NCBI GenBank assembly: GCA_027382625.1
Contig: JAJKFJ010020792.1
Span: forward strand, 1 to 64,000
Source: Tetmemena sp. SeJ-2015
Lineage: Eukaryota > Ciliophora > Spirotrichea > Sporadotrichida > Oxytrichidae
Length of the DNA stretch: 64,000 nt
Direction of reading: 5' to 3'
Part shown: piece by piece, positions 55,443 to 64,000 of the stretch
Layout of the letters: every line of letters starts with the position of its first letter
Numbering within the stretch: position 1 is the stretch's first letter
The notes under the pieces: model-generated
Told to the model about the DNA's origin: nothing
The model's input: only the letters and a program-made list of their open reading frames with translations
Database searches by the model: none
Position numbers and translations under genes: made by a program

Positions 55443-58400
55443 GTCAATTGTATATGTTGTATTCATTTTCTTCATCCTCCTCTTCAGCAATTACACCCTC
55501 TTCATCTTCATATGCATTTGAATTAACTCCCACCCTTCCATTTTAATCTTTAGAACCTGGTAGGCCAGGGACAGCTGCCTAGTCACTTCTAATTGGATTA
55601 TTGAACCTTTGTAGCCAAAAGCTGCGTATACTCCACCATAGGAATTGTACTAGCTCTCATAGTTATCAGTTCCATCATCTATGTACTCCTCATCATCAGA
55701 GTAAACCAATCCTTGATTCTACTTACTGAGGTGAGCCTCAGCTTCTCCGATATCTCCCTCTCTTCTAAGTTCACCCTCAGCTTAACCTCCTGCAGTTTTA
55801 GTGAACACCTCCATTAATTTATCAACCTTGGTCTTTTTACCATTGCCTTGATTCTTTCTCTTCGGGTTAATCTTACTTTGCTAAACTCTCTCACGAGGGA
55901 AAAGATTTCGACGCATGTTGTTGTACTTACGAAGCGAGTAAGTTTGATTGTGAATACGCTTCTTGGTTTAGTTTATAACTCGTTCGTAGCAGTAGAGCAC
56001 CCTCTTCAGAAAATGACTGCGCATGGATTTTAAAGGTGGCCATTTCGCTTCCTCAGGTTCGTCCTTAGTCTAAGGCAGAAGATAGTCATACCTGCCGATC
56101 AAATCCTTATCGTCTTCGGGATTTTGCTCGGTATTGTCCACAATCATGAGACAAGGATCAAATCCATAGGGCTCTATTACAAACACCAGAGCTATGGAAT
56201 TAGAACGAGAATCAAATTTGAACTAAGTAATTGAAGTCTGGAACTGATTGATCTGTATCCCATCAAATTCCAGCTCATCTTCACTTTCGTTATCAATAAA
56301 AGCCCGCCATGTTCTGTTTTCACTCTCTTGTGCATTATCTCATCGAATGTACTTTGGGCAGCCTCTCTTTTAATGATATCTTAAACTATCTCATGCTTCC
56401 TCTTTACTAAGAGTTCTTGCACTGCCAGAATGCTTGAGGGAAAGCACAAATGCTCCCTTTCTATGAAGATCCTTCTCTGGTATACTGAGGCTACCAAAAT
56501 CAAGTTAGAGTCTAGTTCGTGATTATGAAAAGATCGAAACTTCCAAAGGAAATAAGGATCGCCTGGTACATCTATTTCTTAAATGAGCTCACTGAATTTC
56601 TTATTAGGTCTCTGAAGTAACCTGGCTGGTCTTCATCATCATCCTCGTTCTCTTTAAAATTGAGATCATTTAGCATAGTCTCCTCATCTCCAAAAGCAGT
56701 CATGCTATCTTCTGCTCCTAGAGCTTATCCACGGGGCCGATCTTCTCTCTTCTTATGTAACCTTACTTGTGAAAGATATTACTCTTGTGCTCTATAAATT
56801 TGATGCCTGACTTTCTCAAATAGACCATTTGGAAAGGGCACTAATTCTTGTACCTTGAGTACTTTGTATTAATATCAGGTTTTCCACAACGAGAGCAGTT
56901 CACTGTGAGGAGGGTAGTGGTTATCTCTCGGGTTGACTTACATACTGCAAACTTGCTCGAAACCCTCTGTCTAGCATCATCCTCTTGACCTTCAAGATGA
57001 GGCCATTGCGAGAAGTTATATTGGATATATAATGCGCAAAATCTAAAAAGTCTGGAGTCATGACAATGGTTTTGTCCCCCTTTTAGTATTGATACTTGAT
57101 ATAGCCAATCTCTTTGTGAGCAATAGGTGTTGGACCCAATCATCCCAGGGAATGAAGCCTTGAAGCTGATTATCGAATCTCTTGCTTTCACAGCCCTTGT
57201 ATTGTGGTAAATAAATAGGCAACTCCTTTTTAGTAATTCTATGAAAGTCCTAGGAATAATATGATACTTGTAGACTTAGTCATCCATCTTTATGTTACTG
57301 AACCCTTTTGAATTCTTAGGAATGAATCTTGCCTCTATATCAAGCTCTGTGATACGATTGCCGTTTGGATAACCAGCCCTACCTCCGTTGTATAAATCTT
57401 CTGGATCCTTTTTGAGATAATCACTTGGTCTATTTTAAGCTCCCTTGCCCATTATAGTCTCAGAATTTAGGATGTGGTGTATCTGATCTTAGGCCTCCTC
57501 TAGATCCTCAATGATTTAAGCATTCTCTGCAGAATTGAAATGATGAGAAGTGACTCTGTTTACTTAAAGTTGACCATTTGAGTATATAGGTTGTTGAAGG
57601 GCATGTAAGACTGAGGCTCCTCTCGTTTACCCATCCGATCTTCACTAGCTCTCTTTCTTATATCTTGAAGGCTTTGATATTTATTCTAATAAACCATCTC
57701 TGCTTGTTGCTATTGTAGGATTTACTCAGGGTTCTCTAATTTTATGACAGATTGTGCTGGATTTGTGTAATACTTTTGAGGTAACTGCTCATTTGCAAGT
57801 CTCCTTCTTCCTCTTCCTCTTTTAGGTGCTTACATATTTGCTACTGATTGAGCGCTGTAAGAAAATGAGTTTGCTTCAGGTGGAGGGACAAGCATCTGGA
57901 GTTACTCTTTAGCTTTACTCTCAACTGTTGAAGTTGATTATAAATGCAACTATTCACTGAACTAATTTGACTTTCATCCTTTGTCTTAACCTGGAGCTGA
58001 GCTATCGATATTATTGCTGCCATTGTTTAATTAAGTAGGTATGGAGACTTGAGAGTTCATTCTTTGAATCCTCTCAAGTAAGCTTTGCCCAAATTTAGTC
58101 TAATTCTATTCATAAGCTTGCTCAACACTTTGATTTACACTTGAGAAAGGAACGCTAATGCTGTTACTTGAGTAGCTTTGTCTCGATTCAGGAAAGTCAA
58201 TAGGTATCTTAGCTTCTATTGTCTTGCTGCCATAAGTCCCACCTCCATTATTTTGAATATGCTGCTGTATCTTTTGCTTTTCATTCATTTGTTGAACTAA
58301 TTTATGGCGATTTAGAGAAATTTGTGTCTTCCCTCCATTGGGTTCATCTCCTTAGTGCCATGATTAGTTTCCATTCTTGGCTAGCATGGCTTATATTGAC

Positions 58401-59578
58401 TAAGTTTCATTGTAATTGGCTGTCTCCCTGAGTTGTACTGATGGATATAAGATGTAGGATTCCCCTTGAATTATTTCATTTAGGTGAGTTAATGGTCTGT
58501 CAGGCTGCTTCTCATTTACCATCGAAAAGGCCCTGGGGTCATTTAACTTGTATTGATAAGAGAGGTGATGGAAGTAGCTGACGAGATCTCTGTGCATGTC
58601 TCGATCGAACCAACACTCGTAGGATGAATCTTATCCATAAATGGTTAGATAAATTTAAAATCTTTTAAGTGGCTAATTCTACTAGCTATATATGCTGCTC
58701 TCATTAAAGTCAGTCTTTATTTGCAGTTGAGAGTAGCAATCCTATTGGCTGTTTGAGTAGGGATTAGTGGTTAAGCCTGGATACCCATTGAAGGATTCAC
58801 CTATTCTTTTCGACCTCCCACGAGGTCTGCCTCTTCCACTCATGCTACTGAGCACACTTGAACTATGCTCAGGCCCTCCGACGCTTAGATCTACGTAGCC
58901 TTGGCTTTAAGAGCCGATCATGGATTGTATCTCCGGCAAAAAGTTTTATTAAAAGGTCTCATTGATTCTCTGCTAGTTTTCACTTATCTTCTGTAATTGT
59001 TCATTAGGATTCAAGTTGCCAAGTCCCCTCCCTATGAAAGAGTTGCTCTCTCCGCCGGTACTTAATCCCTAGCCTAACCCTGAATAAGATGGAGCAGTGC
59101 TAAATGGATTTCTAAACTGTTGACTCTACTAAAGAGAGATGGGTTGTTGCGCAGCGTAGTCACCTCTGTAGTTGGTATTGGATCCTAAGCCTAAGCCACC
59201 GTACTACTGCTACTGATTTGAAAACTGTGGTTATTACATTCAAGATTTAAAGAAGTTAATATTAATACTAAAGTAGAACTGAATGAGGAAATTAACTGCT
59301 AAAAGCCCAAATTTTAAGAAATTAGCGCTAAATATTTAACTCATTTGGGTTTTAATTCACCTGCTATAAGTTGGATTAATATCGCTAATAAATTTTATAA
59401 AAGGGCCATAAATATTAGTATTTAAATCGAAGACTATTTGGGGAATAAATAAAATCGAAGAAGCAGAAAGAAGGAAGATTGAATGAGTAAGGTATTATAA
59501 AATATATGTGTGTATATCTAACAAGTCACTGAGTTGAGAGTTGAAAAGTCTGCCTCTGCCGCCAACCTTTGCCTCCAT
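55443..59578 (-). CDS. Large AT-hook protein, probable chromatin/DNA-binding (uncharacterised)
   Basis: ATG 59578-59576 (MEAKVGGRGRLFNSQLSD) to TGA 55445-55443. The first part is Gln/Ser/Gly-rich and carries an AT-hook, MSGRGRPRGRSKR (about 58840-58800). Next comes a folded-looking block (ECWFDRDMHRDLVSYFHHL...PRAFSMVNEKQPDRPLTHL, about 58620-58490) and a second basic hook-like APKRGRGRRRL (about 57830). A conserved-looking core follows (GYPNGNRITELDIEARFIPK, DQVYKYHIIPRTFIELLKRS, TPDFLDFAHYISNITSRNGL, and a Cys-containing NCSRCGKPDINTKYSRYKNQ near 56900). The end is very acidic (NAYEDEEGVIAEEEDEENEY). AT-hooks bind the minor groove of AT-rich DNA, so a nuclear role is likely; I could not name the family. 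Frame changes near 57600, 57070, 56950 and 56300 mark IESs or introns. The joined product would be about 1200 residues. Confidence 0.65.
57963..57989 (-). other. Possible 24-bp IES in the AT-hook gene, pointer TAA/TTA
   Basis: TAA at 57963-57965 and 57987-57989. The 24 bp between contain the only in-frame TGA of this stretch, and the same frame continues on both sides (DSSAPGQ then FSEQLHLQ). The pointer is only 3 bp, so this is tentative. Confidence 0.5.
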
Positions 59579-60275
59579 TGTTTATTGAATTTTGGAGTTA
59601 GACCTGCCACTTTTATCAAAATGAATTGCATTTAGCAATCTTTCTTAGCTTAGTCGGCAATCTAAATAAATTAAGATGAATAGTTAGATAGTATATTAAT
59701 TTTAAGAATCTTGATTTGAAAGCTTTAAGTTCGCTTGATTAATTTATGCTAGCCTTTAAGAGCTATCTTCTCTGTTTGAAAATGAGAAAAATAGTTTAAT
59801 TAAATGGAAAATTAAAGTCTTTATTGGTTAAAATTATGAACAAAGATGCAATTTAGGGTTTAAAATGAGAGAGTCAGCGTGAAGGATATTTCCAAAGAAA
59901 GGACCTCAATTGTGAGAATGAGAGTCACAAACGAGAAGAGGCTCTCTTAAGCTAAGAAGTGGCTGAGTGGTTTGATCTATAATTATAATTTTTGCGCAAA
60001 ATTGTACTCTATGTTCTGACTGTGAGCGACTCTTAGGTAGTTGGGGAGAGCCAGGTGACGTCTCAAGATCCTCAAGAGGAGTTTCTCTCGGGGTGGGGGC
60101 TTCCTTAACGACGTGGAGTTGGCGGCGGATCCCACTTTATTATCGAAGCTTCCCTCCAAACCCCAACTACATATATCCCATTAAATTAAGCATCATCATA
60201 ATATAATGAATGATCCATTGGTGAAAGTCAGTTTCAGAAGCTCAGAAAGGCGGCAAATGCAGTCCTAATCTTTTC
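59579..60275. other. Intergenic region between AT-hook and HMG genes
   Basis: No coding motif. 60020-60170 is unusually G/C-rich (for example TCTCGGGGTGGGGGCTTCC and GGCGGCGGATCCCAC), possibly the subtelomeric end of one macronuclear-destined molecule. A tRNA-like A-box at about 59962 lacks a matching B-box. Confidence 0.35.
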
Positions 60276-61608
60276 TCAACTCATTATGCCTAAGAACTCA
60301 AGTGAATATGGTGCTCGATGACTTGTTAGACAGTTATATACTTCTCAAAATGCTCCTCAAAGATTCTAAGTTCATTATGCCTGAATAAAATAAATGAAGG
60401 TTGAGCAAGTCATCATTATGGTTATCAATAGGAGCAACGACTTGGTTGATTGGGTCGTGATGGTGGATGGCACCACCATTCTAATCTGGAACTACGACGG
60501 GCTCAGCATGATGAACAACGGGGTGATCAACAACTGGAGCAGCAGCAACTGGTCTCATGGGTGTCTTCTTCTTTGCAGCAGCAGGTTCCTCAGCGTTGAC
60601 GTGATGGACTGGGGCGGCTGCTTATTGAACAGGAGGGTGAGCCTCGGGATGTGCAACCTTCTTCACAGCTGAAGCCTTGGCGGGGGCAGCCTTTGCTGCA
60701 GCCTTTCCTACAGACTTTGCTGCGCTCTTCTTTCCCTCGGGAGCTTTGACAGCCTTAGCAGATGCCTTGCCACCCTTGGCGCCCTTTGCTGGTGCGGCTG
60801 ATGCGGGTCTCTTGGTTCCGGCGAGTTGATCTCCACCGGCAGCGGCGGCTGCCTTAGCCTCAGCAGCAGCAACTTTGGCTTGTTTTGCCTTGAAGTCAAC
60901 CATTTGCTTCTTGTATTCTTCTCTGGCTCTGTCGGATTGCTGTTGGTACTGGACCTTCTGAGCGTCATTCATTTGTTTCCACTCCTCACTCATTCTCTAT
61001 AAGAGGGTCAGGTCAGATGCTAAGCGAAGAAAGTGTGCTTGTGCGAAAGTTAAACTTACCTTGATGACATCTTTGTGATCAAGGTTGGGGGCCTCCTGCT
61101 TGAGTCCTTCTCTTCTTGCTTGCTGATAGCAGAAGAAGGCACTCATGGGCTTCTTAGGAGCACCTGGCTGCTTCTTGCCCTTCTTCTTTTCCTTGAGGGC
61201 CTTCTTGGCAGCAATAGCTGCAGCTAAAAGATATAGGTTAGTTCTCAGTGAAAGGCACAAATGGGGCGCTCAGAGTTAAGAATTTGAATAGAAAATTTTC
61301 ACTCTCACCGCTCACAACCCTCATCTTAAATCGAACTCACTCAGAGAATCTCAATATTCATACTAACACATACACATATACCCACATACCCACATACTCA
61401 TGCGTATAAAGGATTGGCAGTTTAAATTCAAACGAAGAAAGAGTGGCTGATGAATAAGCTCAGGGAAGAAAAGAGAACTCGATTACTTACCCTTAGCGTT
61501 GACCTTGGCTAGCTTCTCTTGCTTTTTCTGTTCTTTGGCTGCTGCCTTAGCCTTGCCCTTAGGCAATTTGGCGGGTGCTGCGGCGGCGACGTCCTTTCTG
61601 GGTGGCAT
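60276..61608 (-). CDS. HMG-box chromatin protein with Ala/Lys-rich tail
   Basis: ATG 61608-61606 (MPPRKDVAAAAPAKLPKGKA), a Lys/Ala-rich leader as in linker-type proteins. Intron 1 is 61224-61490 and intron 2 is 60997-61059 (both GTAAG...TAG). The HMG box is complete: APKKPMSAFFCYQQARREGL, HKDVIKRMSEEWKQMNDAQK and YQQQSDRAREEYKKQM, with the conserved Pro, Phe, Tyr and Trp positions. It bends DNA non-specifically. The C-terminal half is histone-H1-like Ala/Lys/Pro repeats and then a His/Val/Pro segment (VVDHPVVHHAEPVVVPD). After removing an IES with an 11-bp pointer the protein ends LFYSGIMS at TGA 60278-60276. High G/C at third positions relative to neighbours suggests strong expression (inference). 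Confidence 0.9.
60281..60382 (-). other. IES at the 3' end of the HMG gene, pointer TCATTATGCCT
   Basis: An 11-bp repeat at 60281-60291 and 60372-60382 (91 bp removed). The unspliced frame would read 20-25 more residues before TGA near 60300; removal gives a short ending GIMS. The repeat length makes chance unlikely. Confidence 0.8.
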
Positions 61609-62973
61609 ATTAGGTAGGTGGGTACGAGTAAGATTCTTTGTCAAAAAATATATTAGATACACAAGCAATAATCTCGCTCTTTAATATTCTCAATAATTTA
61701 AGAACAAACCCTACTATTCTGAATGAGAAAATATACATTCGTATAACATCATTCTATATCTAATGCACATATCTTAATTCGACAATATAATAAGCTTAGT
61801 AATTTAAGAAGCACAAACTATAAATTTCAGATTCAGATAACTCCTTTATCGCAAGTTATCTTTCTGGCGGTGATAACCAGGCACCTACCACAACTCCTTT
61901 TTCCAAATTCATTAATCCATTTCACATCTCAAACATCCCTCACACTAAATCTAAGCAGTCTTCAACATTAAAAACTTATAACAGATCTTAATCTAATCAA
62001 ACTTCTTCATTTATGATCGCATTAATCACCTCATTTCTACCTCATCACTCTTCAACTCAATTTTTAAATGAGGAGGAAAATATTTGTAATTTTTTAATTT
62101 TGCGTGGGAATCTGCCTAGATATGAGATATTGAGTGTGTAAGGAGACGTCATGAAGTTGGGTTGCCCTCTCTGAGCGGTGATCAACGCGCTCCATCGCAC
62201 TTTAATCTATTTAAATAAGTTCTTATTCTGCTTTTCTTCATTATAGATTATGGATTATTAATTACCAGAATGCTTTAAATCTCAAATTGCACTGGAAATT
62301 CTAAAGAGTATTCATATTATAGATTATAATCCACTTCATGTAATATATTCTTTTTTATATAGATTTCTTTCCATCATTTAGAATTATTTAGAGTATTTTG
62401 TTGCAACAAAATACAGTAAAATAAGGTTGATGAAGATTATAAAATTATCAAAGATTAGGATAAACCTCAAGTATTGCATATCAGAGTTAGATGGAAAATA
62501 AATGGAACATGCCCATTTATCTTTTTATCCCTATTTACTTCAAATTCTATCTATATTATTGTCAAAATAATTGAATAATGAAGCTAGCATTTAACATTAT
62601 AACTCATTGTGTGAATAATTTACGCTGTGAATAATCCTAATTTAGAATTATATATTTTTGCTTAAATCTCCCTCTCATAATTATCATCATTGTTACTCCC
62701 TCTACTCTTCTCTCTGTGAGAGTGCTTTCTTCTCCCAACACTATATTTCATCGTCACTATTCTCAACCAAATTATCCGCTCTTCACTCCCACATATATTT
62801 ACTATTCTCATTTATCTTTCATTTGAAAAAGATAGAGGAGTGTATTACGATCAGAAAATAAGTGCTTGAAGGAATATCATAGTGGGTGGTGTAGTAGCAG
62901 AAGATATAAATTAAAAATTTAATATTGAAATAATAGCAGCAGTATTTTAATAAAGCAATAAATCTATATTTCA
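61609..62973. other. Intergenic AT-rich DNA, no gene recognised
   Basis: Contains the divergent 5' flanks of the HMG and N-terminal-C2 genes. One G/C-richer stretch occurs at about 62100-62200. No coding or RNA motif was identified. Confidence 0.4.
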
Positions 62974-64000
62974 ATGGCGAGCACTCCTAAAGTAGGACTC
63001 AACTCTTCCGGCACAGGAAGGGGACTCACAGGAAGGGTTTAGAAGAAGATATCGTTTGAACTTAACATCAAAAGTGTGCGGGTTAACTTGCCAGATCAAA
63101 TACCTGTTACCATCTACTGGGTCAGAGGTAAGTGAACAAAAAATTGGGATTATAATATCCTGTGAAAATCTCCGCGAGTCAAATACTTGTCAAGACATGA
63201 TGAGATGTTAAGATAGAGGACAGAAAAATTCACAACCTTCCTCTCTTAAACTTTATAGCTAAGAGAAATACACACAATTTTGAAGGATACAGGAATGCTA
63301 ATAATTATCTGTAGGTGGAAAGAAAATAGATACCAAGACAAAGTAAATCATGAATAGCAAAGCTACTTTTAATGAGCGGTTTGCTATGAAAACTATTCTT
63401 GATTTCAATGTTTTTGAGGACGACTTCGACCCCAAGCCTGTAAGATCAATTCACTTTCTACCAAATCTAAGTTAATTCTACTTTGTTAGTCCCTTTTGCA
63501 ACTTTATAAAGGCGAACAAGGGCAAAGTGCAAGTGGCTAGTTACCGAATGATTTCGTGGGGGAAGCTGACTTCGACCTTGCAAAGTATGGAAAGTCAGTG
63601 TCTATAATAGAAAGACTGCCTCTGAGGGGAGCGAACTAAAACGTAGTAACAGAAGACTCTTTCATAGAGATCATGGTCAAGACCAAAAGTCTGGACGCAC
63701 CTCAAACTCCGAGCGCAGACGCTTTGAGTGGCGGTAGATCCTCAATGACTATAGAGAACAGAATGTCTCAACAGTAAGTATCCCTAATATTGAATTTGAG
63801 AATGAGCTAACTTTAACTTAGGATTAATCTGATGACGACTCGTAACAGCACTCAAGAGCAGAGCTTTTTCCAAAGAAGGGACTCTGTTACAAGCGATGCA
63901 GATAGTGAATACTTACAATTCAAGGAGGATTTTGAGAAGAAGGAGAAAGAGTATAGGAATCGCATACATACTCTAAAGAAGGAAGTTAATGTAGTCAAGG
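62974..64000 (+). CDS. N-terminal C2-domain (EEIG1/EHBP1-type) protein, 3' truncated by window end
   Basis: ATG 62974, MASTPKVGLNSSGTGRGLTG. Introns: about 63127-63312, about 63440-63490 and about 63775-63821 (GTAAG...AG). The joined exons give FELNIKSVRVNLPDQIPVTI, YWVRGGKKIDTKTKQIMNSK, FNERFAMKTILDFNVFEDDF, FVGEADFDLAKYGKS and SIIERLPLRGANQNVVTED. This matches the NT-C2 pattern: basic strand, VKW-like WVRG, a target strand with F..F, then the LAxY and LPL segments. A Ser-rich linker and then a coiled coil (EDFEKKEKEYRNRIHTLKKE) run to the window edge. NT-C2 proteins link membranes to vesicle or cytoskeletal partners. The first intron at about 186 nt is long for this window and may hide an IES. 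Confidence 0.8.

Noticed and set aside
59955..60040. tRNA-like A-box TGGCTGAGTGGTT with weak acceptor pairing
   Set aside because: No B-box or T-arm at the proper distance; the downstream sequence GTTCTGACT does not fit.
60394..60672. Plus-strand frame opposite the HMG gene tail
   Set aside because: It is the complement of a His/Val/Ala repeat region whose minus-strand reading continues a recognised HMG protein.
1..64000. Euplotes-type code (TGA as Cys)
   Set aside because: Genes end at TGA and TAA/TAG are read through at Gln positions, the opposite pattern.
1..64000. CRISPR arrays, ribosomal RNA genes, bacterial operons
   Set aside because: No regularly spaced repeats, no rRNA-like conserved stretches and no bacterial gene organisation were seen.

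Overview
The window reads as germline (micronuclear) DNA of a hypotrich-type spirotrich ciliate (Oxytricha/Stylonychia/Tetmemena-like). Two observations support this. First, every recognisable protein runs through TAA and TAG, which must encode Gln, and ends at TGA. Second, many reading frames are interrupted by short AT-rich segments bounded by direct repeats of 3-11 bp. Deleting one repeat copy plus the segment restores the frame and the family motifs. These are internal eliminated sequences (IESs) between macronuclear-destined segments. Ordinary introns (GTAAG...TAG, about 35-65 nt) also occur. No scrambled order was seen. IES coordinates below run from the first base of the left repeat to the last base of the right repeat.

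Layout. 1-1540: A/T-homopolymer-rich and apparently gene-poor. 1661-4803: a ubiquitin hydrolase (+) facing a Cys-rich Q/N/S-rich protein (-). 5345-28170: a tandem array of about five decaying divergent units, each pairing a minus-strand zinc-ribbon gene (family X) with a plus-strand gene of unknown function (family Y, starting Met-Gly-Asn). The array carries a 753-bp fold-back element and a broken Tc1/mariner-type transposase. 28767-32321: two tandem minus-strand genes (family Z) with a similar zinc-binding module. 32655-35879: a beta-propeller-like protein. 36116-39558: tandem endonuclease/exonuclease/phosphatase (sphingomyelinase-like) paralogues. 39953-41214: a two-finger CCCH protein. 41547-46764: a long coiled-coil protein split by a 1.06-kb terminal-inverted-repeat element that encloses a small membrane-protein reading frame. 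47497-50726: a protein with a C-terminal J domain. 50774-51600: small, strand-ambiguous coding DNA. 51834-54760: katanin p80 (-). 55443-59578: a large AT-hook protein (-). 60276-61608: an HMG-box protein (-). 62974-64000: an N-terminal-C2 protein (+, runs off the end).

The conserved genes are unrelated housekeeping functions (deubiquitination, lipid phosphodiesterase, RNA binding, microtubule severing, chromatin), as expected for adjacent precursors of separate gene-sized macronuclear chromosomes. The more novel content is the X/Y/Z block and the elements inserted in it and in the coiled-coil gene. Several stretches (about 430-740, 4905-5340, 22790-23400, 24130-24980, 26100-26340, 54770-54900) consist of A/T homopolymer runs that look like poor consensus sequence, so frames there cannot be trusted.
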